Notes: generated from the letters alone by a model not told the origin. A DNA stretch of 10,006 nucleotides from an uncultured Fusicatenibacter sp. (GCA_902493585.1 CABUPZ010000086.1:1-10006); one strand, 5' to 3'. Counted from the first letter of the stretch, positions 1 through 7,554 are shown. Made by a program: numbers and translations.

Positions 1-127
1 TGATGTTTTTCGCCTGCTGTACGGAAAACGCAGTGTACAACTCGCTCACCCCGGTCTCTGTAAGATCGAGGTTTCTTTTGATACTTTCAATCACGTACTC
101 TTCATCATCCACGAGCAATAGTTTCAT
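1..127 (-). CDS. Two-component response regulator, N-terminal fragment (probably YesN/AraC type)
   Basis: Only the first 42 codons are in the window; the gene continues past base 1. The fragment begins MKLLLVDDEEYVIESIKRNL, which is the opening beta strand and acidic pocket (Asp7, Asp8) of a CheY-like receiver domain. The phosphoacceptor aspartate, expected near residue 54, lies outside. The start at 127 is supported by a GGGGGAG ribosome binding site on the minus strand just upstream. The gene overlaps the end of the histidine kinase gene by 23 bases, so the two should be co-translated and form a cognate pair. Regulators paired with YesM-type kinases normally carry a C-terminal AraC-type DNA-binding domain. 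That is inference here, because the output domain is not visible. The likely role is transcriptional control of the neighbouring sugar importer. Confidence 0.9.
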   Translation of the reverse strand, partial: MKLLLVDDEEYVIESIKRNLDLTETGVSELYTAFSVQQAKNI

Positions 128-1847
128 GTTCTTCTCCCCCTGTCCTGTATGGAATATGGATATCTACAATCGCTCCGCCGAGCGGACTGTTATCGAAATG
201 AATCTCTCCGGAATCGCCATAATAATAGTGGAATCGTTTCAGACAGTTTTCGATTCCGATATGCTTTCCATGCTCGGAAATATCTTCCCCTGCTTTCAGC
301 CTTTGCAGCGTCTCCTCCGGAAAGCCGTTTCCGGTGTCCGAAATATAAATGTTGACATACTTTTCGTCTCCGCGGTCCTCCGGGTAAACCGTCACGGAAA
401 TCAGCGGAACCGTCTCCAGCGTCAGGGCATGTTTTGCCGCATTCTCTACAAACACCTGAATCAGGAACGGGAAGATTACTGCGTTTTCCACCTCTTCATG
501 AACCTCAAAATAATAGGTGAATTTTTCCGGATAGCGCAGCAGCAGAATTTTGAGGTAATTTTCACAGTGGTTCGTCTCCGCCGTTACCGGCACCATCTCG
601 CTTGTATTCCGGAAAATATACGCAAGATAATCGGACGTAATACGGCTCATCGACTTTGCATGGTCGTACTGACCGAAGTCGATCATGCTGTAGATAAAGT
701 TCAGACAGTTCATATAAAAATGCGGGCGGATCTGGATTTTCAGGTAGTCCATCTCGATTTTCTGTTTTTCCAGCTCCTGCTCATACAGCGTGATTTTCAG
801 CCGGCGGATCTGGTGAATCATGTTCCGGAATTTATCGTCAATCTGCTCCAGCTCTACCAGGTTTCCTTCCGACATCTGATAGGTGAGGTCCCCATTGTCA
901 TATTTCTGAAGATTTTCCATAAACATACCGACCGGCTTTAGGATTTTTGTTTCCAGGTGGAACAACAGCACGGACCCGGCAATCACCATCAGAAAAGCAA
1001 CGCCAAGAAGGGCAAACACACTTCCCGTCATCAGATTTAAGACTCCCGTCCAGGAGATTTTAATCCGGATTTCAAACGGCGCCTGTGAAAGTTCCTGCCG
1101 GAAGGTGTAATTGCCGGTATTAATTTTCGAATTGTCCGTTACAATTCCTTTTTCCGTCAGTGTTCCGATGCTTTTCCCGTTCTGGTTAACGAGACTGACA
1201 TAGCCGCTCTTTCCAAGAGACAGTTCAGAGAACGGTTCCAGAATTGTCTTCAGATTGACATAGCAGCCGAGTCCGACGCCCTGACTCTGCGCTACCTTGA
1301 GCATATAAATATCGTCTCCCTGGCACATCACGGTCCATTTTTTCTTGACTGCATACGCCTGCTGCGACAGGCTTTTGATCCTGCGCTTCAGCGCTTCCTG
1401 CAAATAGGGATCAACGGCGTAAAGCCCGTCAGAGGAAATGCTCAGCTGATATAAGCTCTCATCCTTCTTCGTATAGAGAAAAACATTGTAATCCGTTCCA
1501 AAATCCCACGCCGCAGATACATAGTTTCTTCGTAGCTGCGTAATAACATATTCCTCATACTGATCCTTCTCCATCAGATCCATATATTTCCAGAACGCAG
1601 AATCCGGGTTGGAGCCGTCCATTACAGTCGAGAACAGGTTTCGGCTGATTCGAAAAAACCGGTTGTCCAGCTCATCCGTATACAGCTTTGAAATCTCTTC
1701 CAGCTGCTCATATACCTGCCGCTGCGTCCGGTTCAGAATAAGCACGCTCCCAGCCAGAAAAAGCAGCAGCATACTCAGCAGGCAGATCAAAAGATAACGC
1801 CCCTGCTGCGCCAGTGTTGTTTTTTTCGTCTGTTTTGAAATACGCAT
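105..1847 (-). CDS. YesM-type sensor histidine kinase
   Basis: A 580-residue membrane sensor kinase. Visible in order: transmembrane segment about 17-39; an extracellular sensor region about 40-268 (probably Cache-like, fold not verified); a second transmembrane segment about 270-297; a HAMP-like linker about 297-350 with a helical stretch; and a HisKA_7TM-like/His_kinase dimerisation region with phosphoacceptor His376 in QIRPHFYMN. An HATPase domain follows, with an N-box (VENAAKH, about 467-473), a G1 motif (DTGNG, 504-508) and a glycine motif near 527-531. It should autophosphorylate on His376 and pass the phosphate to the regulator encoded immediately downstream. I chose the start at 1847 because a perfect AGGAGG lies 7 bases upstream; a longer open frame to 1952 starts inside the terminator hairpin. 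A possible -10 (TATTAT, 1933-1928) lies between terminator and gene but has no convincing -35. By position, it may sense the sugar imported by the neighbouring ABC system (inference). Confidence 0.93.
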   Translation of the reverse strand: MRISKQTKKTTLAQQGRYLLICLLSMLLLFLAGSVLILNRTQRQVYEQLEEISKLYTDELDNRFFRISRNLFSTVMDGSNPDSAFWKYMDLMEKDQYEEYVITQLRRNYVSAAWDFGTDYNVFLYTKKDESLYQLSISSDGLYAVDPYLQEALKRRIKSLSQQAYAVKKKWTVMCQGDDIYMLKVAQSQGVGLGCYVNLKTILEPFSELSLGKSGYVSLVNQNGKSIGTLTEKGIVTDNSKINTGNYTFRQELSQAPFEIRIKISWTGVLNLMTGSVFALLGVAFLMVIAGSVLLFHLETKILKPVGMFMENLQKYDNGDLTYQMSEGNLVELEQIDDKFRNMIHQIRRLKITLYEQELEKQKIEMDYLKIQIRPHFYMNCLNFIYSMIDFGQYDHAKSMSRITSDYLAYIFRNTSEMVPVTAETNHCENYLKILLLRYPEKFTYYFEVHEEVENAVIFPFLIQVFVENAAKHALTLETVPLISVTVYPEDRGDEKYVNIYISDTGNGFPEETLQRLKAGEDISEHGKHIGIENCLKRFHYYYGDSGEIHFDNSPLGGAIVDIHIPYRTGGEEHETIARG

Positions 1848-1854
1848 GAAGTTT

Positions 1855-1860
1855 CCTCCT
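1855..1860 (-). promoter_or_regulatory. Ribosome binding site that fixes the histidine kinase start
   Basis: AGGAGG on the minus strand, preceded by a run of A, with 7 bases to the ATG at 1847. It decides between this start and the 35-codon longer frame beginning at 1952, which has no comparable site and lies within the terminator stem. Confidence 0.85.
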
Positions 1861-1936
1861 TTTTTCTGTTCCGGTACGCTCGAAATTTTTCCGTGTTTGA
1901 TTTTACGAACTGATCTTTTTTCTGAATATAATACAG

Positions 1937-1985
1937 CAGAAAAACAGTACACCTCATGTTTCCATGAGTCTGTACTGTTTTTCTG
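1937..1985 (-). terminator. Long hairpin terminator after the sugar importer operon
   Basis: The left arm 1937-1950 pairs perfectly with 1972-1985 (14 bp). An inner stem 1953-1958 pairs with 1963-1968 across a 4-base loop, with a small internal bulge between the two stems. The outer arms contain A5 and T5 runs, so the minus-strand transcript ends in a U-rich 3' arm and the structure could work in both directions. It sits 52 bases past the stop codon of the LplC-type permease and upstream of the kinase gene, so it separates the importer operon from the two-component genes. Confidence 0.85.
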
Positions 1986-2037
1986 ATTTATGTCGGAAAC
2001 ACCGAAATGTTTCTCTTTTTTATTCCTGCATGGAAAA

Positions 2038-2940
2038 TCATCCCTTTACCGCACCAAGTGTGATACCTTCTGCGAAGTATTTCTGAAGGAACGGATAGAT
2101 GATAAACAGCGGCAGCATGGCGATAAATGCGATTGCCATACGGATCGAGGTTGTCGGCAGCTTTGCCACCTCGGCACCGATATTTCCGGTTACTTTTCCA
2201 CTTGCCAGGTACTGAATATCGGTGATCATCTGGTTCAGCAGGTTCTGGATACTGTAAAGCTTCTGGCCTTCATTTCCTGATAAATAGTATAAACCATTTG
2301 TCCAGTCATTCCAATAGCCAAGTGCGGAAAACAGTCCCATGGTTACCAGAATCGGTTTTCCAAGCGGCAGTGTGATGCTGGTGAAAATCTTCATGTGTCC
2401 TGCGCCATCAATTTTGGCCGCCTCGAACAGCGCGTCCGGGATACTGGTGTTAAAGTAGCTTCGGATCATCAGCACGTTGTTTGCACTTAACAGGAAGCCC
2501 GGAACAATCAATGCCCAGATCGTGTTTTTGATGTGAAGATACTTTACATACATCAAGTAGGTCGGCACCAGTCCGCCGTTGAACAGCATCGTAAAGAATA
2601 CGAAAAAGGTAATTGCTCTGCGGTACGGCAGCTTTTTAATCGAAAGCGGATATGCCAACAGAGCGGACATCGCAAGGTTTGCAACTGTACCAACGATGGT
2701 TACAAAAACGGTGATTCCGTACGCTCTCAGGATTTTCTCACCCTGACGGATGATATAGGAGTAAGCATAGAAGCTGAATTTCTCCGGGAAGAACGAATAT
2801 CCGTTGCGGATCAGTGTGTTTTCATCGGTCAGCGAGGAAATAAATACGAGTACAAACGGCAGTACAATGGATAACGTAATCAGAATGAGTACTACATTAA
2901 TCCAGAACTGCAAACGTTTTGCTTTTTTTGAATTTGTCAT
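2038..2940 (-). CDS. Carbohydrate ABC importer permease, LplC/YtcP type
   Basis: A 300-residue integral membrane protein of the MalG-like (CUT1) inner-membrane permease group. Hydrophobic segments are visible at about 14-36, 75-97, 108-130, 139-160, 195-215 and 265-285. The cytoplasmic EAA loop that docks the ATPase is at about 173-194 (EAAKIDGAGHMKIFTSITLP). The C-terminus, KYFAEGITLGAVKG, is typical of the LplC/YtcP subgroup, which in Bacillus handles complex or oligomeric sugars. It forms the translocation pore as a heterodimer with the permease encoded just upstream. The start has an AGGAGG site 8 bases upstream that overlaps the preceding stop codon, and the gap between the genes is only 12 bases, so they are translated together. 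The exact sugar cannot be read from the sequence. Confidence 0.95.
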   Translation of the reverse strand: MTNSKKAKRLQFWINVVLILITLSIVLPFVLVFISSLTDENTLIRNGYSFFPEKFSFYAYSYIIRQGEKILRAYGITVFVTIVGTVANLAMSALLAYPLSIKKLPYRRAITFFVFFTMLFNGGLVPTYLMYVKYLHIKNTIWALIVPGFLLSANNVLMIRSYFNTSIPDALFEAAKIDGAGHMKIFTSITLPLGKPILVTMGLFSALGYWNDWTNGLYYLSGNEGQKLYSIQNLLNQMITDIQYLASGKVTGNIGAEVAKLPTTSIRMAIAFIAMLPLFIIYPFLQKYFAEGITLGAVKG

Positions 2941-2952
2941 ACTTCCATCCTC

Positions 2953-3891
2953 CTAGAATAATGCCTGGTCTTTGTCTACTTTGCGGACAATCCAGTTACT
3001 CAACATTACGACACAGAAGCCTACCAGAGACTGGTATACACCGGCTGCAGATGACATACTGATATTTCCCTGCTCAATCAGGGCACGGTATACGTAGGTA
3101 TCGATAACGTTTGTGGTCGGGAACAGAACACCGGAGTTCATTGGTACCTGATAGAACAAACCGAAATCGGAATAGAAAATTCTTCCGATGCTGAGAAGCA
3201 GCAGGGTAATGATGGTCGGAACGAGGCTCGGCAGTGTGATTTTTGTGATCTCCTGCCATTTGCTTGCGCCGTCCAGTCTGGCAGCCTCATAGAAGGAAGG
3301 ATCGATACCGATCAGCGATGCGATGTAGATCAGGCATCCGTATCCTACGCCCTTCCAGCAGTTCGCGATAATCAGGATCGCCGGCCAGTATTTCGGTTTC
3401 TGGTACCACTGAATCGGGTCAATGTGGAACAACGGAAGGATGGAGTTGTTGACAAGACCATTTTCTGCACTCAGAAGCGCATATACGATGTAGCTTAAGA
3501 TAACCATAGACATCAGGAACGGAAGAAGAATCGCACTCTGATATATCTTTTTGAGCTTTGTGTTTCTTATCTCCGTAATCAGAATCGCAATGGCAATTCC
3601 GACTACCATGTTTACAAGAATAAATGCAACGTTATACAGCAACGTGTTTCTTGTAATGATCCATGCATCCTTGGAAGCAAACAGGAACTTGAAGTTTTTA
3701 AGTCCTGCCCACGGGCTTGCCCAGATACCTTTCGCAAAGTTCAGTTTTTTAAACGCAATCACCATACCTGCCATCGGGATGTAGTTATTGATCAGCAGAT
3801 ACAGAAGTGCCGGAAGCATCATCAGATAAAGCGGCCAGTATTCCTTCAGCACGTTTTTCTTTTTTCCTTTTTTAACCTCTGCTTTTTTCAT
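2953..3891 (-). CDS. Carbohydrate ABC importer permease, LplB type
   Basis: A 312-residue permease of the MalF-like side of the CUT1 family, partner of the LplC-type protein encoded next. A lysine-rich cytoplasmic N-terminus (about 1-16) is followed by hydrophobic segments at about 19-45, 84-106, 117-140, 168-192, 222-240 and 282-302. The EAA loop is at about 202-222 (EAARLDGASKWQEITKITLP), the conserved contact site for the ATPase. The PNxW-free N-terminal region and YWPLYLMMLPALLYLLINNY start resemble LplB/YtcQ-associated permeases. The ribosome binding site AAGGAG is 9 bases upstream of the ATG. It lies 150 bases downstream of the binding-protein gene, with a hairpin in that gap. No ATPase gene is present in the operon; family members commonly share an MsmX/MsmK-type ATPase encoded elsewhere. 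Confidence 0.95.
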   Translation of the reverse strand: MKKAEVKKGKKKNVLKEYWPLYLMMLPALLYLLINNYIPMAGMVIAFKKLNFAKGIWASPWAGLKNFKFLFASKDAWIITRNTLLYNVAFILVNMVVGIAIAILITEIRNTKLKKIYQSAILLPFLMSMVILSYIVYALLSAENGLVNNSILPLFHIDPIQWYQKPKYWPAILIIANCWKGVGYGCLIYIASLIGIDPSFYEAARLDGASKWQEITKITLPSLVPTIITLLLLSIGRIFYSDFGLFYQVPMNSGVLFPTTNVIDTYVYRALIEQGNISMSSAAGVYQSLVGFCVVMLSNWIVRKVDKDQALF

Positions 3892-3942
3892 AAAGCGTGT
3901 CTCCTTTTATGAGGGCTGTTTTTTCAGGTTCTTTCACAGAGA

Positions 3943-3978
3943 AAGCTCCACATCTTTTGGGGTAAGAGTGGAGCCTTC
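3943..3978 (-). other. Intercistronic hairpin between binding-protein and permease genes
   Basis: GCTCCAC at 3945-3951 pairs with GTGGAGC at 3968-3974. A further TCTT (3953-3956) pairs with AAGA (3964-3967) after a one-base bulge, leaving a 7-base loop. On the minus strand the 3' arm is followed by CTTTCTCTG, a poor U-tract. It is therefore more likely an attenuator or an RNA-stabilising/processing stem than a full terminator. Such stems after a binding-protein gene are a known way to make more binding protein than permease; that role here is inference. Confidence 0.6.
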
Positions 3979-4041
3979 GGTTGCTGTATCACACCGGATT
4001 TTCTTCCGCTCCGGTCGTGTTCTTTTTACAAATTATGGTGC

Positions 4042-5565
4042 CTATTTCTCTGCAAGAAATGCATCCAGCTGCTCCTGCTTTGCAGCAATGACATCATCGA
4101 TTCCCGCATCGTCCAGTGCCTCCAGGAACTGTGGAAGCAGTTCTTCCGGATCTCCGGAGCCGCTGCTAAGTGCGCCGTTGTACTGGCTGATTACGTTGTT
4201 CAGGGCTGATACCTGATCCGCATATTCGCTGTTATCAAAGACAAATCCCAGTGCTTTCGACTCGATACCGGAAGCGTTGAACTCCTGCATTTTGTCCCAG
4301 AGCTGCGGGTCAGATCCATCCCATTTGTATGCGATAAACTGGTTCGGAAGCTCCCATCCGCAGTTGTAGCTGTAGCCTACGTTGTCTGCTGTTACACCGT
4401 CCGGGTAGTTGATGATTCCGTTTTCTTCATCTTCTACTACGTAGTCGGTTCCCTCTTCGCCCCAGTTCAGAAGGTTCATGACCTCCGGGCTGCCATAGAT
4501 ATAATCGAGAACCTGCATTGCTTTTTCCGGATTCTCGGAGTTCTGTGCTATAGAATAAATAACTGAGCCGTAAGAGGATGAGTTGATGATCTGCTCATCA
4601 TAGAACGGTACAATTTCAAACTCATATCCTGTAGAGCTCTGGAACTCAACCGGGGTACCCGGATGATAAGCGTAGAACAGGGAGAACACGTTTCCTGCTT
4701 TGCATACGGTTCTCCAGCTTTCTGTGTTTGTTCCGGCATCCTTGCTGATATAGCCTTTCTGATACCAGTCATACAGCATGCTTGCGGTATCTTTGAACCA
4801 GTCTGTTGCAAAGTAGTTTTCTACGGTTGTGCTGTTGGTCTGATCCATCAGAACGCCGGTGTTGGTATCGCCGAGTCCATCACCACGGAACAGACGTCCC
4901 AGAGGCGTATCACCGCCGTTGCAGGAGAACAGCATAGTCATATCAGGCTCGCCTGCCTGTACGGTCTCAAATACTTTCTCCATATCCTTCGGCTCTTTGA
5001 TTTCGTCGGTATTGATATTATACTTTTCTACCAGGTCTTTTCTCATGAAGATAGCCGGAATGCTGCCTCGCTCGATCTGACCTGGAACGCCATAGACAAA
5101 TCCGCCAACCTGATTGGTTTTTGCAATATCCTCGCCATAGATATCTTTCAGGTTTGTGCCGTATTTGTCAATCAGTTCAGACATATCCATGATCTGTCCG
5201 GAGTGCATGTACTGAATTGCTGTTGTTGCACTTGTGTACAGAAGATCAATTTTCTCATCGCCGGAAAGCATCAGCTGTAACTGCTGAGATGCGCTTGCCC
5301 ACGGAAGAACAACGATATCGAGCTTTGCATTCAGCTCCGGCTCCAGAATCTCGTTGATTTTTTCTTCGATTCTCTCTTCATCCGGCTGCTGGCTGCCCTG
5401 CAGTACCATAGTTACAGTGTACGGCTCGCCTTTTTCCTCTGTCTTTGCTGTGCTTCCGGAAGCTGCGGAGGAACCGGAATCAGAACTGGATCCTGTGCTT
5501 CCGCATGCTGCCATGGAAAATGCCATAGTTGCTGCAAGAATGCCTGCTAACACTTTTTTCTTCAT
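4042..5565 (-). CDS. Sugar ABC importer substrate-binding lipoprotein (DUF3502-type C-terminus)
   Basis: A 507-residue extracellular solute-binding protein. The N-terminus has a lipoprotein signal peptide: basic MKKK, a hydrophobic core to residue 18, and the lipobox MAAC with Cys21 as the lipidated residue. A Ser/Gly-rich linker to about residue 40 follows, and the mature two-lobe binding fold starts at about 48 (PYTVTMVLQG). The C-terminal segment, with SQYNGALSSG and AGIDDVIAAKQEQLDAFLA, resembles the DUF3502 domain found in many clostridial and Bacillus oligosaccharide-binding proteins. It captures the sugar at the outer membrane face and delivers it to the two permeases encoded downstream. 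The start at 5565 has AAGGAG 7 bases upstream; a start six codons earlier would overlap that site. As first gene of the operon it follows its own promoter. The substrate is unknown. Confidence 0.93.
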   Translation of the reverse strand: MKKKVLAGILAATMAFSMAACGSTGSSSDSGSSAASGSTAKTEEKGEPYTVTMVLQGSQQPDEERIEEKINEILEPELNAKLDIVVLPWASASQQLQLMLSGDEKIDLLYTSATTAIQYMHSGQIMDMSELIDKYGTNLKDIYGEDIAKTNQVGGFVYGVPGQIERGSIPAIFMRKDLVEKYNINTDEIKEPKDMEKVFETVQAGEPDMTMLFSCNGGDTPLGRLFRGDGLGDTNTGVLMDQTNSTTVENYFATDWFKDTASMLYDWYQKGYISKDAGTNTESWRTVCKAGNVFSLFYAYHPGTPVEFQSSTGYEFEIVPFYDEQIINSSSYGSVIYSIAQNSENPEKAMQVLDYIYGSPEVMNLLNWGEEGTDYVVEDEENGIINYPDGVTADNVGYSYNCGWELPNQFIAYKWDGSDPQLWDKMQEFNASGIESKALGFVFDNSEYADQVSALNNVISQYNGALSSGSGDPEELLPQFLEALDDAGIDDVIAAKQEQLDAFLAEK

Positions 5566-5572
5566 ACTTTTT

Positions 5573-5578
5573 CTCCTT
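5573..5578 (-). promoter_or_regulatory. Ribosome binding site that fixes the binding-protein start
   Basis: AAGGAG on the minus strand, 7 bases before the ATG at 5565. It lies inside the six extra codons of the longer frame starting at 5583, so the shorter start is preferred. The shorter start also gives a standard lipoprotein signal peptide beginning MKKK. Confidence 0.8.
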
Positions 5579-5613
5579 TTCACGTATCGTGTTGTGTGAC
5601 CTTTGATGATTGT

Positions 5614-5645
5614 ATTATAGCAGAATTTTGACTTACAACTCTATA
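5614..5645 (-). promoter_or_regulatory. Promoter of the sugar importer operon (extended -10)
   Basis: On the minus strand a perfect TATAAT occupies 5619-5614 and is preceded by TGC, giving the extended -10 motif TGCTATAAT. The -35 region is poor: the best match, TTGTAA, lies only 13 bases upstream, too close for a standard spacer. An extended -10 with a weak -35 is typical of activator-dependent promoters. The predicted start leaves a leader of about 40 bases before the binding-protein ATG. The leader contains a small inverted repeat CACG-TAT-CGTG (5581-5591). Confidence 0.7.
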
Positions 5646-5658
5646 ACTGATTTGACTT
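5627..5658 (-). repeat. Direct repeat AAGTCAAA at the importer promoter, candidate operator
   Basis: Two identical 8-base copies, at 5658-5651 and 5634-5627 on the minus strand, are offset by 24 bases. One falls in the -10/-35 spacer and the other lies just upstream of the -35 position. AraC-type regulators often bind direct repeats placed about two helical turns apart around the -35, so this could be a site for the response regulator encoded downstream. The repeat is short and AT-rich and could be chance. Confidence 0.35.
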
Positions 5659-5712
5659 TGAAGTATCACTCTTCCGACCTTTGTGTCTTTTTTCTGTCAT
5701 CCCCATCCAACG

Positions 5713-5760
5713 AAAAAAATGGCTCCTCCTCCATCTGTTTTATGAAGGAAAAGCCATTTT
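5713..5760 (-). terminator. Terminator after the ABC exporter gene
   Basis: AAAATGGCT on the minus strand (5760-5752) pairs with AGCCATTTT (5724-5716), a 9-bp stem with a 27-base loop in which further partial pairing is possible. The 3' arm runs into T7 (5719-5713). It begins three bases past the exporter stop codon and precedes the importer promoter, so it ends the right-hand operon. The large loop makes it weaker than the importer terminator. Confidence 0.75.
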
Positions 5761-5763
5761 CCG

Positions 5764-7554
5764 TCAAAAATCTTCCACCATCTTTGCCCCTTCTGCCCCA
5801 TCGAGTTCGGTCACGGTTCCATTCATGACACGGTAGACTCTCTGGCAGAGGCCGAGGACACTCGGACGGTGCGTCGTAACGATACAGGTTTTGTTGGGAC
5901 GCTGACGGATGATGTTTCGGAGGACGTTTCGTTCCGTCGTGACATCCAGTGCCGAGGTGGCTTCATCCAGAAGCAGCACCGGGGCATCGCGGAGGACGGC
6001 ACGGGCGATGGCAAGCCGCTGGGACTGGCCTTCGGAGAAACCGCGACCACGTTCCCCGACGCGGCTGTTGATGGTATCCGGCAGATGCTGAACAAAATCC
6101 CAGGCGCAGGAGATTTTGAGCGCTTCGATGATCTCCTCGTCGGTCGCATCCTCTTTTACCATGCGCATATTTTCGGCGATTGTGCCGGAAAGGATCGTAT
6201 TTCCCTGCGGCACATAGGCGAAGAGATGACGCGTTTCGGCGTTCATGGGAACCGTTTTTCCGTTTGAGGCAATGATCACGGTTTCCCCCTCCTGCGGGCG
6301 GATAAGGCCGAGAATCAGGCGGATCATCGTTGTTTTTCCCTCGCCGGACGGGCCAACCAACGCTACAATCTCGCCGGGGGCGGCCTGAAACTCCGATTTG
6401 GTGATTACTTTGTTTCCTTCTATATAGGAAAATTCTACCCCATGCATCTGTACCCGGAAGCCATCCTTTGCCAGTGGATCGAGCGCGGCACTCTCCGGGA
6501 TATGGACTTCTTTTGGCAGCTCCACAAGCTCACGGATCCGGTGCGCCGAGACGGAGCTGTTGAGGAAGGACGGAATAATTGAAATTACGTTTCCAAACGC
6601 GCCGGAAAGGTTACTCCGCTGCTGCAGGAACAGTGTCATGGTTCCATAGGTAATGTCGTGCGTCCACAGACGGAACAGACAGTATCCGAATGCCGTAAAT
6701 TCCACCGCACTCCCGAGTATAGACATTACGATATTGGTTTTAATCGTAAACAGATTATATTTCAGGCTGATGTCCTTGAAAAGTCCCTGCCACCAACGCA
6801 TCTTTTTACTGTAATACGGTGCGATGCCAAACGACTTGATCGTATCAAAGTTGTAGAACGCTTCTACCTCAAAGCTCATCAGATTACTGCTCATCTCGCG
6901 TACTTCTTTGCTATATTCCCGCTGACGGCGGATCATAAAACGGGACATCAGAAGCAGAAACGGTGCGCTTAAAAAAGCAATCAGTGCCATGACCCAGTCA
7001 TAATGCAGGATTACGAAAAAGGTGGCAATAAACCGATACACAGCAATGATAATCGTCGGGAGCCAGCTGATTGCGTTGCCGCTGACCGTTCCAATGTCGC
7101 CGTTGAAACGATTGAGTACGTCACCGTTTGCGTATTTGCTGATTTCCAGCCAGTCCGCATCAACGATTTTGTCAAAAATATCCGCCTGGATGTCGTTGTT
7201 GATGGCGATACCAAGCTTCGTTGAAATGCGGTTGATGACACTCTCAAACCCAAGGCTGAACACGGTGCTTCCGATCATGATGCAAAGCAGCAGCGGGAGC
7301 TTCTGTATCTGGTATCCGGTGATGATATCGATCAGGTATTTTCCTGCCACGCTGCCGACAAGCCCAAGCGAAGTGCTTAAGATACCGAGAATCGTATAAA
7401 AAACAATCGCACCCTTATAGCGCGCGCTGTAGCCAAAAATCCATTTCCAGTCATCGATGATTTCCGAGAACGTTCCGTTTTTCCATCGCTCCGACAGGAT
7501 GCGGAGAGACTCGAAGGGAGCGTCTTTACTTTTCTCTTTGGATTCTTCCTGCAT
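5764..7554 (-). CDS. ABC exporter, fused transmembrane and ATPase domains (probable peptide exporter)
   Basis: A 596-residue half-transporter with the type I exporter layout. A cytoplasmic N-terminal stretch of about 45 residues has no C39 peptidase motif. Membrane segments are visible at about 48-75, 87-108, 165-185, 187-206, 274-296 and possibly 318-332. The nucleotide-binding domain begins at about 367: Walker A GPSGEGKTT (401-409), Q-loop Gln450, signature FSEGQ (506-510), Walker B VLLLD (526-530) with catalytic Glu531, and H-loop His562. It should work as a homodimer exporting a substrate from the cytoplasm. The start has a GAGAGGAG site 6 bases upstream and overlaps the end of the nucleotidyltransferase gene by 29 bases. 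Its place in an operon with kinase, peptidase and nucleotidyltransferase genes suggests a modified-peptide cargo, which is inference; a lipid or drug exporter is the alternative. The signature has SEGQ in place of the usual SGGQ. Confidence 0.93.
   Translation of the reverse strand: MQEESKEKSKDAPFESLRILSERWKNGTFSEIIDDWKWIFGYSARYKGAIVFYTILGILSTSLGLVGSVAGKYLIDIITGYQIQKLPLLLCIMIGSTVFSLGFESVINRISTKLGIAINNDIQADIFDKIVDADWLEISKYANGDVLNRFNGDIGTVSGNAISWLPTIIIAVYRFIATFFVILHYDWVMALIAFLSAPFLLLMSRFMIRRQREYSKEVREMSSNLMSFEVEAFYNFDTIKSFGIAPYYSKKMRWWQGLFKDISLKYNLFTIKTNIVMSILGSAVEFTAFGYCLFRLWTHDITYGTMTLFLQQRSNLSGAFGNVISIIPSFLNSSVSAHRIRELVELPKEVHIPESAALDPLAKDGFRVQMHGVEFSYIEGNKVITKSEFQAAPGEIVALVGPSGEGKTTMIRLILGLIRPQEGETVIIASNGKTVPMNAETRHLFAYVPQGNTILSGTIAENMRMVKEDATDEEIIEALKISCAWDFVQHLPDTINSRVGERGRGFSEGQSQRLAIARAVLRDAPVLLLDEATSALDVTTERNVLRNIIRQRPNKTCIVTTHRPSVLGLCQRVYRVMNGTVTELDGAEGAKMVEDF

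Noticed and set aside
3..941. Long plus-strand open frame of 312 codons
   Set aside because: It lies opposite the histidine kinase and regulator genes, shows no recognisable domain, and has no ribosome binding site. It is a shadow frame.
1848..1952. 35-codon N-terminal extension of the histidine kinase
   Set aside because: It would start inside the terminator hairpin, whereas a perfect AGGAGG sits before the internal ATG at 1847.
5581..5591. Inverted repeat CACG-TAT-CGTG in the importer leader as a riboswitch or operator
   Set aside because: The arms are only 4 bp in a short leader, too small to support a separate call.
5641..5700. Minus-strand 19-codon micro-ORF (MTEKRHKGRKSDTSKSNQL) considered as a hidden peptide gene
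   Set aside because: It starts just after the exporter terminator and upstream of the importer -10, with no properly spaced ribosome binding site. It has no leader/core pattern and is probably chance.
5869..6267. Plus-strand frame of 132 codons opposite the exporter ATPase domain
   Set aside because: The complementary strand encodes intact Walker and signature motifs; the GC-rich region produces long antisense frames.
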